The position numbers and the translations under genes are program-made. Positions 18,586 to 26,072 of a DNA stretch of 64,000 nt are shown here, one piece after another (position 1 is the first letter of the stretch; each line of letters starts with the position of its first letter). The stretch spans positions 3,644,791 through 3,708,790 of the forward strand of contig NZ_CP058364.1 of assembly GCF_013391805.1 (NCBI RefSeq). The letters are read 5' to 3'. The stretch comes from Galbibacter sp. BG1. GTDB taxonomy: Bacteria; Bacteroidota; Bacteroidia; Flavobacteriales; Flavobacteriaceae. The notes beneath the pieces were generated by a model. It saw nothing but the letters and a program-made list of their open reading frames with translations, was not told where the DNA came from and searched no databases.

Positions 18586-20341
18586 AGGGTGTTTCATTAT
18601 ATGGAACCCAAAGTTCCCAAGAGGCTGGCGTAAAGCTATCTTTTAAAGCTACATCGAGCAAGGCCTCAAATATGCTTTCGCCATTATCGGAATTTACCAT
18701 CATTAAAATTCCCTTTTTAGCGTTTGGGAAAAGAATGGAGTAATGCTGGAATCCGTTTCCATGGCCTTCTTTAAAAGCTCCCGTTCCATAAGGGGTCTGT
18801 ATCACTCCCCAACCCAAACCGTAGCTTAACTTAATAGCATCGTACCTATCTGTGGTTTTCTTGGAGAGCGGACCAAATTGTTTTAAGGATCGGATTCTAA
18901 TTTGCGGACTAAAGATTTGGTTCCAGGAAGCCTCAGATATAATTTTTTCGTTTAACGCAGCTAAAAGAAATTTACTGTAATCGTTCCCAGTAGTTTCCAA
19001 CGTGCTTCCGCCACGGGGTTCATTATCGGTGTCCTTTTTGTAAATTTCCCCTTCCGAATCATGTCCATAAGCGAAATCACGATTAAATCTAGATTGCCAT
19101 TGATAGCTGGAATTATTCATTCCCAGTGGTTTAAAAATATAGGTTTGTGCCAATTCCTCTAAGCCTTTACCAGTAATTTTTTCCAAAACCACCTGTAAGT
19201 ACACAAATCCTTCCCCAGAATAGCTATAGCGAGTTCCAGGTTCAAAATGCACCCTCAATTTATGGTCGGGTTCATTCCACCGCCAATTTGGTAGCCCGGT
19301 AGTATGCGCCAAACACATGCGGGCCGTTATTTTGGTGTACAGACTATCTTCCTCTAAAGAAGAAAAATCATCATGCCAGCGTGTTTGTGGCGTGTATTCA
19401 TAAATTTTCCTAGGTAAATAAGATTCCAATGGGGTATCTAAGTCGATTACTTCCTCTTCGACTAGTTTCATTACCAAAACACTAAATACAGCTTTGCTCA
19501 AAGAAGCTCCATAGATATTGGTATTTCCTTGTAAACGCTCATTATTTGGTTTGTTTTTAAAACCAAAAGTCTCTTTATAAGCTATTTTATCATCGTTAAA
19601 AACAGTTATTGCCATTCCATGAACCTCGGCATCGGTCATCAATTGGGTGATTTTATGGTTCAACGAGTCGTTGGTAATAATGCTTCCATCGAGTCTTTCT
19701 ATAGTCTGCGCCTGTACTGAAATACTTCCCGCCAGAAAAATTATCGACACCAGACCTTTCACCACATTACTTACACTCTTTTTTTCGCGGATAAAAGGTA
19801 TTGCGAGGGGATAAAAACATTTATGGGAGTTTACAGCACTTACAATATTTATCAAGGTGACGATAATGGCATAAGGAATCACTAAAATAAAGAAGAAGAA
19901 ACCAATGCCTTCTATGGTAACCAAGCCAATAAAGGACAGGAAAAACAAAATGGTCATGGTAATTTGAAAATTAATTACTCTCCTGCCATGAGTGTTGTAA
20001 ATGGGGTTATCTTCACGTTTGTGGATCCATAAAAACAACGGCAATAAGATATTGCACAACGGAAGTATCAACCCTAAAATTGGGGTTCCATGAATAAGCA
20101 ACAACCACTTGGTTTTAATGTTTTCTTCTTTTGGGTTCTCTATGGAAAGTAAGTCGTCTACCTCAACTTCTAGCGCAGTGGCCAATAACTTAACTGTTTT
20201 GAGATGCGGAGTAACTTCCCCTTTTTCTATCCGTTGAATGGTACGAACGGTTACGGTAGTGATTTCTGAAAGTTCTTCCTGTGAGTAGCCTTTTAATTTT
20301 CTTTGATATTTTAAATTTTCTGAAATTGATTGGTTTTCCAT
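18578..20341 (-). CDS. XRE regulator fused to a membrane segment and a beta-lactamase-like serine hydrolase
   Basis: This 587-residue protein has three parts. Residues 8-62 are an XRE helix-turn-helix (LKGYSQEELSEITTVTVRTIQRIEKGEVTP). Residues about 75-210 are hydrophobic and resemble DUF4870 (HGTPILGLILPLCNILLPLFLW, then further segments), ending in GLVSIIFLAGSISVQAQ, which looks like a signal-peptide end. Residues about 215-587 are a class C beta-lactamase/DD-peptidase-like domain with S280-L-S-K283 (SxxK), Y372-S-Y374-SGEG and EGHGNG. By inference the HTH is cytoplasmic and the hydrolase periplasmic, making a one-piece sensor or regulator. A 25-bp palindrome lies just upstream, probably its operator. 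An unspliced fusion of neighbouring genes by a lost stop is the alternative. Confidence 0.85.
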   Translation of the reverse strand: MENQSISENLKYQRKLKGYSQEELSEITTVTVRTIQRIEKGEVTPHLKTVKLLATALEVEVDDLLSIENPKEENIKTKWLLLIHGTPILGLILPLCNILLPLFLWIHKREDNPIYNTHGRRVINFQITMTILFFLSFIGLVTIEGIGFFFFILVIPYAIIVTLINIVSAVNSHKCFYPLAIPFIREKKSVSNVVKGLVSIIFLAGSISVQAQTIERLDGSIITNDSLNHKITQLMTDAEVHGMAITVFNDDKIAYKETFGFKNKPNNERLQGNTNIYGASLSKAVFSVLVMKLVEEEVIDLDTPLESYLPRKIYEYTPQTRWHDDFSSLEEDSLYTKITARMCLAHTTGLPNWRWNEPDHKLRVHFEPGTRYSYSGEGFVYLQVVLEKITGKGLEELAQTYIFKPLGMNNSSYQWQSRFNRDFAYGHDSEGEIYKKDTDNEPRGGSTLETTGNDYSKFLLAALNEKIISEASWNQIFSPQIRIRSLKQFGPLSKKTTDRYDAIKLSYGLGWGVIQTPYGTGAFKEGHGNGFQHYSILFPNAKKGILMMVNSDNGESIFEALLDVALKDSFTPASWELWVPYNETPSK

Positions 20342-20395
20342 TTTTCTATGTTTTTGTTGAAAGCAAATCTACTTTGAATAGCTCGTCTTTGTTAC

Positions 20396-20420
20396 GACAT
20401 TTAGGTGTCACCTAGCTGTC
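20396..20420. promoter_or_regulatory. 25-bp near-perfect inverted repeat, probable operator
   Basis: The core TAGGTG-T-CACCTA (20402-20414) is a perfect odd palindrome, and GACA and TGTC at the outer ends also pair. Ten of twelve base pairs match across the 25 bases. It is 55 bases upstream of the XRE/beta-lactamase start codon, a fitting place for an XRE-family autoregulatory operator. Confidence 0.6.
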
Positions 20421-20493
20421 ATATCCCATAAAATGGGAGCTTCTAGGCGTTTGTAAAGCTTTCCTTGATAAAATATATCCTTTCAACAAAATT

Positions 20494-20985
20494 TTAATCT
20501 TCTAATTTATACCAATCCTCCACTTCCAAATTTGCCCTTCTTCCTTGAGCTTTAGGGGCGTAATTGGTAGCCAAGTAGTCTAAAATATCGTTTTCTTGAT
20601 CGCCCAGATCCCAAAGGTTTTGTGTTTCCTGCATCCACCTAATGGTGGTTAACCAACCTTCCCTGCTCATCCTGTTCTGGGTTACCAGTTTTGCAGAATG
20701 GCAATTGGTGCAATTGTTTATAACGGCTTCCAGACCTTCGCCTTCCACAAAACCAGTGGCCACATGTATACCGTTTTCAATCCCCGTTACAGAGATCGTT
20801 TCTAAAGTATTTGCAGCAGAGTCTATCTCTATTTCGGTTACTTCGGGAGTGGATTTAAAAAGAGAGGAATTCGGATTTAAAATTAAAAACAACAAAAAAG
20901 ACCCGATGACAATAATTACCGTACTGAAAATAACCAGACTTTTGGTCAACTGTTTTATATGTGCTAGCAAATTATCGTTATCCAT
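20494..20985 (-). CDS. membrane-anchored monoheme cytochrome c (SorB-like)
   Basis: This 163-residue protein has an uncleaved-looking N-terminal membrane anchor (about residues 17-37) and one heme c site, C92-TN-C95-H96. Met106 in QNRMSREGW is the likely sixth ligand. The C-terminal part has WLTTIRWMQETQNLW and DYLATNYAP, typical of the small cytochromes paired with molybdenum sulfite dehydrogenases. It begins 1 base after the sorA-like stop, so the two are an operon. It likely takes electrons from the Moco subunit and passes them to the respiratory chain in the periplasm. It differs from the classic SorB by keeping a membrane anchor. Confidence 0.82.
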   Translation of the reverse strand: MDNDNLLAHIKQLTKSLVIFSTVIIVIGSFLLFLILNPNSSLFKSTPEVTEIEIDSAANTLETISVTGIENGIHVATGFVEGEGLEAVINNCTNCHSAKLVTQNRMSREGWLTTIRWMQETQNLWDLGDQENDILDYLATNYAPKAQGRRANLEVEDWYKLED

Positions 20986-20986
20986 A

Positions 20987-22207
20987 TTAACTAACTTTTA
21001 TAGCAATTCTATGGCAGGCGTTGTTAAGATATCCTTTGGGGTTCCAACCGGGTAAAACCATAGGTTGACTTTTACCATTGCTGTCAGTTGCCCGAGCCCA
21101 GACTTCGTAATAACCGGTTTCGGGAAAATTTACGGTGGCCGTAAACTGCTGCCAAGCCAATCGGTTTGCTGGAGCTTTTAATTCGCATTGATGCCAAGTA
21201 CTGCCAAAATCTATAGAATATTCCATTTTGACAACCTCCAAATCCCCCGCCCAAGCATGCCCATTAATTTTTAAAGGTTTACCAAGTTTAAGCATGGCAC
21301 CTGTTTTAGGGGAGGTTATTAAAGATTTTACTGGCATGGATTCTATAATACACATATCTTCGTCTGCCACTTCTTCCCCCGGAGCTACCGGTTTGCAAGG
21401 CACGCGGTACGAAGTGCCCGTCATTTTTGCACCATCGTGAACTTTGTTTCTTACGCTTATGGTTTGCAACCATTTTCCAGATACAGATGCCGGCCATCCT
21501 CCAGCAACCAATCTTAAGGGATAACCATGGGCAATTGGTATCTCTTCATCATTCATTTTAAAAGCTAATAGGGTTTCATCTTCCATAGCCTTATGCATGG
21601 GGCATCCCCTGGAAATTGGTTCCTTGTCTGGACTCCTACTCAAATGAATATCTGCCGCATGGTAGCCAATGTAGACAGCGTTTTTTTTTATGCCTACATC
21701 TTCCAGCACATCTTTTAAACGCACCCCTGTCCATTTAGCGCAATGCACGGCGCCTAAGCCCCATTGGTTTCCTTTAGCAGGCGGATAGAACTCTTTACGG
21801 CCATTTCCACCGCACTCCAGCGTGAGTTGATAACTGTATTGTTTAAAATTCTTTTTTAAATCAGTTAATGTATATGTTTTTGTTTTAGCCGCAGACTCCC
21901 CTTCCACCGTGAGCGTCCAAGTGGTGGCGTCTATAGATTCGGGAAGGAGCCCGTTATTCCTAATAAACATGGCACTGTTGGGCGTAATGGCATCGTTAAG
22001 CAGGTGTGCCTTCGATTCTATATTCCACGGTCGATCGTTTAAAACCTCCATTTCTTCATTTAAATTGAATAATTCAAACGGATTTGGGTCTTGTGCCAGT
22101 AACGGAACGTATCCTTTTGGCATTAAATGTCCATATACGTTGGATACTCCACTGGCCAAGGCTGCCGAAGTAAACAAACTGCTTTCTATAAACTTTCTGC
22201 GCTTCAT
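20987..22207 (-). CDS. molybdopterin-dependent sulfite oxidase-family protein (SorA-like), Tat-exported
   Basis: This 406-residue protein starts with KRRKFIESS and a hydrophobic stretch, a twin-arginine-type signal. The oxidoreductase molybdopterin domain has LTLECGGNGRKEF, in which Cys132 is the expected Mo ligand, plus GAVHCAKWTGVRLKDVL and DIHLSRSPDKEPISRGCP. The C-terminal part (about 285-400) is the Mo-co dimerisation Ig-like domain with LKINGHAWAGD and YYEVWARATDSNG. The family oxidises sulfite to sulfate in the periplasm. The adjacent cytochrome is the likely electron acceptor. A candidate promoter lies just upstream and the phased ACGT array beyond it. Other substrates are possible within this family. 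Confidence 0.87.
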   Translation of the reverse strand: MKRRKFIESSLFTSAALASGVSNVYGHLMPKGYVPLLAQDPNPFELFNLNEEMEVLNDRPWNIESKAHLLNDAITPNSAMFIRNNGLLPESIDATTWTLTVEGESAAKTKTYTLTDLKKNFKQYSYQLTLECGGNGRKEFYPPAKGNQWGLGAVHCAKWTGVRLKDVLEDVGIKKNAVYIGYHAADIHLSRSPDKEPISRGCPMHKAMEDETLLAFKMNDEEIPIAHGYPLRLVAGGWPASVSGKWLQTISVRNKVHDGAKMTGTSYRVPCKPVAPGEEVADEDMCIIESMPVKSLITSPKTGAMLKLGKPLKINGHAWAGDLEVVKMEYSIDFGSTWHQCELKAPANRLAWQQFTATVNFPETGYYEVWARATDSNGKSQPMVLPGWNPKGYLNNACHRIAIKVS

Positions 22208-22228
22208 AGTACAACTGTGTTTGAAGCA

Positions 22229-22263
22229 TAAAGATAAAATTTATGCTGAAGTTCTTTCAACAA
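22229..22263 (-). promoter_or_regulatory. candidate promoter of the sorA-like operon
   Basis: On the minus strand TTG (22258-22260) is followed after 21 bases by TATCTTTA (22229-22236), one mismatch from TAnnTTTG. It lies about 22 bases upstream of the sorA start. A second possible -33 TTG directly abuts it. Confidence 0.45.
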
Positions 22264-22308
22264 ATCTATGGAATGTATTGAATTATTCATGCCAGAAACC
22301 ATCCGTAG

Positions 22309-22578
22309 ACGTTCCATGACTATATTTATACGTTCCACCATGGTATTTTCACGTTATTTAATGGTCGCAATACGTTACCATGCCTATCCAATGGTACATT
22401 TTACTGCTTTTTATACGTAGGTAGACGTATCTCACGGGTCATTTAACGTCTCGGTACACGTTCTTAACGTATCCAGATACGTTAGTGTAGGTATAATTAT
22501 AGGTTTCTAACGTGTAGAAATACGTTGGCATACGTATCGGGAACATCATTTAACGTGTCTGGACACATATTGGGACGT
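22309..22578. repeat. array of 15 ACGT sites in helical phase
   Basis: ACGT starts at 22309, 22330, 22351, 22372, 22415, 22425, 22446, 22458, 22467, 22479, 22510, 22522, 22532, 22553 and 22575. Spacings are 21, 21, 21, 43, 10, 21, 12, 9, 12, 31, 12, 10, 21 and 22, that is, multiples of about 10.6 bases. Two segments 107 bases apart (from 22425 and 22532) are alike (ACGTATC... then CATTTAACGT), so a diverged 21-base tandem repeat underlies it. It starts roughly 45 bases upstream of the candidate sorA -33 element. Confidence 0.9.
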
Positions 22579-22634
22579 ATATTTAAGTTTTTTTTGTGAC
22601 TAATTATTTTCTAGTTTTTAAAAACCGCTACGGA

Positions 22635-22660
22635 TCTTGCCCGCGGAAGGCAGGTGCAAG
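22635..22660. repeat. short inverted repeat in the intergenic region
   Basis: CTTGCC and GGCA...GCAAG arms surround CGCGGAA. The GC-rich words contrast with the AT-rich surroundings and look like a dispersed intergenic repeat rather than a terminator, since no gene ends nearby. Confidence 0.45.
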
Positions 22661-22676
22661 AATGATTCTATTCAAA

Positions 22677-22720
22677 GTAAAAAGTACCAAGTACAGGGTA
22701 CAAAATATAAAGTACAGTGC
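22677..22720 (+). repeat. cluster of GTAC words
   Basis: AAGTACC, AAGTACA, GGGTACA and AAGTACA follow one another within about 40 bases, separated by 3-10 bases. It is a short degenerate tandem repeat of unknown role. Confidence 0.5.
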
Positions 22721-22725
22721 AAGTC

Positions 22726-22755
22726 ATTTCGATCCCGAAGTCTCGGGAGAGAAAT
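22726..22755. repeat. ATTTC...GAAAT inverted repeat
   Basis: Outer arms ATTTC and GAAAT enclose TCCCGA and TCGGGA, a stepwise foldback. From memory, similar GATTTCTC...CGAAATGA elements are common between genes in Flavobacteriaceae genomes; this could not be checked here. Confidence 0.5.
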
Positions 22756-22794
22756 CATATGAACTTACTTCTTATTATGATGGATTAAATGCGT

Positions 22795-22873
22795 ACAGTT
22801 GCCAGTAGCAGTAAGCAGTTTTTTGTTGTGAATACTGCCAATTGCGACTGCACACTGAACACTGAAAACTGCC
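22795..22873. repeat. CAGT/ACTG foldback repeat
   Basis: The left half has four CAGT words (22796-22819) and the right half has five ACTG words (22834-22872), with a T-rich centre, so the region can fold back on itself. It precedes the DUF6787-like gene by about 55 bases. Confidence 0.5.
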
Positions 22874-22902
22874 AACCATTTTCTAAGCTTGACAAAATCC
22901 CC

Positions 22903-22910
22903 TATATTTG
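22903..22910 (+). promoter_or_regulatory. TATATTTG -7 element
   Basis: TATATTTG fits TAnnTTTG and ends 16 bases before the ATG of the DUF6787-like gene. No -33 TTG lies at the standard spacing. Confidence 0.5.
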
Positions 22911-22926
22911 CAATGAAATTTTGCTC

Positions 22927-23220
22927 ATGGAAAAATTAAAACAACGCTGGGGAGTTACTTCTAACTTTCAGCTTCTTATAATTTTTATTGTATTTGCCAT
23001 TACCGGTTCTACAGCTGCTAAAATAGCAGGGCCCATAACCGAGTATATTGGCTTGCATCCAGATTCGCTGCACCCGGTTTTATATTGGGTTGTTAGAATA
23101 TTATTAATCTTCCCTATTTACCAAGTATTACTTGTTTTGTTTGGTTGGATATTTGGGCAGTTTGATTTTTTCTGGAATTTTGAAAAGAAAATGCTTAAAA
23201 GGTTTGGGATTAAAATTTAA
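22927..23220 (+). CDS. small two-TM membrane protein, DUF6787-like
   Basis: This 97-residue protein starts at ATG 22927; the frame is open further upstream but that part lies in repeat sequence. It begins MEKLKQRWGVTSNFQLLIIFIVFAITGSTAA, then a second hydrophobic segment VLYWVVRILLIFPIYQVLLVLFGWIFGQF, and ends FFWNFEKKMLKRFGIKI. This plan (KLKxRWG, two membrane helices, FFWxFEKKMLKRFG) is a small conserved Bacteroidota membrane protein of unknown function. It faces the metal-uptake-like locus and lies 46 bases before its first gene, so co-transcription is possible but not shown. Confidence 0.8.
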   Translation: MEKLKQRWGVTSNFQLLIIFIVFAITGSTAAKIAGPITEYIGLHPDSLHPVLYWVVRILLIFPIYQVLLVLFGWIFGQFDFFWNFEKKMLKRFGIKI

Positions 23221-23266
23221 GGATTTTTAACAACGAATCTTTTTTTTATTTCTAGTTTTGCATTCT

Positions 23267-23578
23267 ATGCTATTGAAAAAGAAAAAAAATATTATTGCTC
23301 ATTTTTTCTTACTCGCCTTTCTATTTATTCAGGCGTGTTCTTTGCATGGATTTACGCACGAAGATGATCATAATACCATTCAAGATTGTACTTGGTGCCA
23401 CGTATCCCTATTCAATCACCTTACCCCTACCATACAAACAGCAGATGTATATGAGATTTTATTTGTTCCCATTTTTGAGGATACAAATATTTTAAAAGAA
23501 TATCACTATACACATTCTGCCAAACCATTGGGAGCCATTATTTATAATAGGCCTCCCCCTTCTTTTTATACAGTTTAA
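23267..23578 (+). CDS. small exported protein with a DCxxCH motif at the head of the TonB receptor locus
   Basis: This 103-residue protein has a hydrophobic N-terminus (IIAHFFLLAFLFIQACS) with a lipobox-like Cys, then HGFTHEDDHNTIQDCTWCHVSLFNH, a His/Asp-rich stretch with one CxxCH. The CxxCH might bind heme c or, with the nearby His residues, a metal ion; the protein is too short for a standard cytochrome. I do not recognise a named family. It is followed after 71 bases by a TonB receptor on the same strand, and similar small His-rich exported proteins often accompany metal receptors. A start at ATG 23267 gives a normal signal sequence. Confidence 0.65.
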   Translation: MLLKKKKNIIAHFFLLAFLFIQACSLHGFTHEDDHNTIQDCTWCHVSLFNHLTPTIQTADVYEILFVPIFEDTNILKEYHYTHSAKPLGAIIYNRPPPSFYTV

Positions 23579-23649
23579 TTAAGTTCATCCAACAAAAGCC
23601 TTAACAATTTTTAATTGTGAGGTACTGTATAATTTACAAGTTATTTTTA

Positions 23650-26055
23650 ATGAAATATTTAGTGGCTTTCCTGCTATTACTGCTAGGAGTCCATTTAGCA
23701 TATTCACAAGATTGTGAGTATACTTTACATGGAAAGATTATCGACTTCCATGACGGTTCTCCCTTATTGAACGCTATCGCCAAAGTAAGCGATAGTGAAA
23801 AATTTGCTTACTCTGATATTAATGGTGAATTTACCATAGATAATCTGTGCACAGGGGTTGTAACCATAGAAATTATGCATCCCGAATGTGAGAATGCCGC
23901 CATAGATGTTACCATAAATGGAAATACGACTAAAGTTTTTAAAATGGAACATCACTTGGAACAGTTAAGCGCAGTTACGGTAACCAGTAATAAAGTACAG
24001 AACACTACTACTGGAAACGAGCAGAAATTACAAACTGAAGCCATTGAAAAATATAGTTCGTTTAGTTTAACGGATGCTTTAAAACAAGTTAGCGGTGTAT
24101 CCTCCTTAAATAGTGGAGACGCCATAGTTAAGCCGGTAATCCAAGGGTTGCATAGCAGTAGAGTACTCACCTTAAATAATGGAGTGAGAATGGAAGACCA
24201 AGAATGGGGGATAGAACATGCTCCTAATGTGGATATAAACACGGCCGGTAGTCTTTCTGTAATTAAGGGGGCGTCGGCATTGCAATACGGCGGGGATGCT
24301 ATTGGAGGTGTGGTACTGGTGAACCCGGAACCCATTTATGTCAAGGATTCTATTTTTGGCAAAAGCATTATTTCATTGTCTTCAAATGGTATGGGCTCAT
24401 CTACCAGTAGCACTTTAACACAAACTTTCAAAAATGGATTTTATTGGGGCGTTCAAGGAACCATAAAGAGATTTGGGGATTTTGAAGCTCCAGAGTATGT
24501 TTTATCCAACACAGGCTATTCTGAAAAAGATTTTTCAGTAAAATTTGGACTAAAAAAGTTTACATATGGCTTTAATGCTTTTTACAGCTACTTCAATACC
24601 AATATAGCTATATTGAGAGCATCGCATATTGGGAATGTTTCAGATCTAGTTAATGCCATAAATAGCGATGAGCCTTTGTTTATAAGGGATTTTACCTATG
24701 CGCTGGATGCTCCGGAACAAAAAGTTGAACATCATTTAGCTAAACTCGAATTCTACAAAAGATTTTCTGGCTTAGGTAAACTAACGCTTCAATATAATTA
24801 TCAAAATAACTATAGAAGGGAATTCGACATAAGGGTTGGCGACGACAAATACAAACCTGCAGTCGATTTATTGCTTACCACACAGCGGGTAAATTCTAAT
24901 TTTAAGATAGACGCCCTTGAAAATGTAGATTTAAATTTTGGTATAGAAGGTATGTATCAAGAAAACGTCGCAGACCCAAGTACCGGGGTTAGAAGACTTA
25001 TTCCAGATTATACAAAATACGGTTTTGGTGCCTTTGCCATTGCTAATTATCAATTAAGTGATAAGTTACTGGTGGAAGCAGGGTTTAGATATGATTACTC
25101 TCAAATAGATGCCCTAAAATTTTATTTAAAAAATAGATGGGAACAACAAGGTTACGACGACGATTTTTCAGACATAATTATTGAGGATTTTGGTACGCAA
25201 TACCTCACCAATCCTGTTTTCGACTACAACAATTTTTCTTATACTGCCGGCTTAAACTATAAGTTCAACAATAATTACAACGTAAAATTCAACTACGCAA
25301 AAGCGAGCAGGGCTCCAAATCCTTCCGAACTATTTTCAGATGGACTGCACCAATCTGTGGCCGCAATAGAGTTAGGGAGTTTAAGGATCGGATCGGAATA
25401 CTCCCAAAAATTTTCTTTGATTTTTGCTAAGAATAGTGGCGATTTTACTTTTAATATTGCGCCGTATTACAACCCTATTGATGATTTTATCTACATTGAG
25501 CCAACAGGTATAGAAACAACTATTAGAGGTGCATTTCCCGTGTATGAATACACCCAAGTAAACGCAAATCTATGGGGAGTAGATTTAGATGCCAGTTATA
25601 GGCTCTCCAAAAACTTTACCTATAATGGTCGATTTGCTTACGTAAGAGGTGAAGATAGGGATAGAAACGAGGCTTTAATAGATATTCCGCCTGCCAACCT
25701 TTACAATGCTATAACATTCAATAATACTACTGGAAAGGGATATTCTTTAACCCTACGGAGCGACTATGTTTTTAGGCAAAACCATTACCCCGACAACAAT
25801 TTCTTTTACCAAGTTATTCAAGATGGGCAGCTCGTGAGCACCCTTGTGGATGTAAGCACGCCACCAGACGCCTATTTTTTACTTGGAATGGACTTTAATA
25901 CTGGTTTTAATCTTTTTAGGAATACATCTATGGATGTTGGACTTTCTGTAAATAATATTTTAAATACCGCTTACCGCGACTATTTAAATCGGTTACGATA
26001 TTTCGCCGACAATTCTGGAAGAAATATCAATATTCAAATCAAATTCAATTATTAA
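23650..26055 (+). CDS. TonB-dependent outer-membrane receptor, ZnuD-like
   Basis: This 801-residue receptor starts at ATG 23650 (MKYLVAFLLLLLGVHLAYSQ signal peptide). A CarboxypepD-reg-like domain follows (about residues 25-100), then the plug domain (about 105-220, with LTDALKQVSGVSSLNSGDAIVKPVIQGLHSSRVL) and a 22-strand-type barrel ending in NIQIKFNY with a terminal aromatic residue. The plug (QGLHSSRVLTLNNGVRMEDQEWGIEHAPNVD, SVIKGASALQYGGDAIGGVV) is of the ZnuD/heavy-metal receptor type. It lies 17 bases before a lipoprotein gene and close to a second receptor, so I infer metal uptake. An additional upstream GTG in frame is not used because it would spoil the signal peptide. Confidence 0.88.
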   Translation: MKYLVAFLLLLLGVHLAYSQDCEYTLHGKIIDFHDGSPLLNAIAKVSDSEKFAYSDINGEFTIDNLCTGVVTIEIMHPECENAAIDVTINGNTTKVFKMEHHLEQLSAVTVTSNKVQNTTTGNEQKLQTEAIEKYSSFSLTDALKQVSGVSSLNSGDAIVKPVIQGLHSSRVLTLNNGVRMEDQEWGIEHAPNVDINTAGSLSVIKGASALQYGGDAIGGVVLVNPEPIYVKDSIFGKSIISLSSNGMGSSTSSTLTQTFKNGFYWGVQGTIKRFGDFEAPEYVLSNTGYSEKDFSVKFGLKKFTYGFNAFYSYFNTNIAILRASHIGNVSDLVNAINSDEPLFIRDFTYALDAPEQKVEHHLAKLEFYKRFSGLGKLTLQYNYQNNYRREFDIRVGDDKYKPAVDLLLTTQRVNSNFKIDALENVDLNFGIEGMYQENVADPSTGVRRLIPDYTKYGFGAFAIANYQLSDKLLVEAGFRYDYSQIDALKFYLKNRWEQQGYDDDFSDIIIEDFGTQYLTNPVFDYNNFSYTAGLNYKFNNNYNVKFNYAKASRAPNPSELFSDGLHQSVAAIELGSLRIGSEYSQKFSLIFAKNSGDFTFNIAPYYNPIDDFIYIEPTGIETTIRGAFPVYEYTQVNANLWGVDLDASYRLSKNFTYNGRFAYVRGEDRDRNEALIDIPPANLYNAITFNNTTGKGYSLTLRSDYVFRQNHYPDNNFFYQVIQDGQLVSTLVDVSTPPDAYFLLGMDFNTGFNLFRNTSMDVGLSVNNILNTAYRDYLNRLRYFADNSGRNINIQIKFNY

Positions 26056-26072
26056 TCTAAATTTTTATTCAA

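Larger units (their letters stand above)
22208..22926. other. 719-base gene-free, repeat-rich intergenic region
   Basis: No convincing gene lies between the divergent sorA-like and DUF6787-like genes. It holds, in order, a promoter for sorA, a phased ACGT array, several short inverted repeats, a run of AAGTAC-type words and a CAGT/ACTG foldback, then a -7 element for the next gene. Each is listed separately. Confidence 0.8.

Noticed and set aside
22309..22578. Idea that the ACGT array is a CRISPR array or a coding heptad repeat
   Set aside because: Units are about 21 bases without constant repeats and spacers, and spacings of 9, 10, 12 and 31 break any reading frame; stops occur in all frames.
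22789..22926. N-terminal extension of the DUF6787-like gene
   Set aside because: It would translate the CAGT/ACTG foldback repeat; the ATG at 22927 gives the expected protein with a -7 element 16 bases before it.
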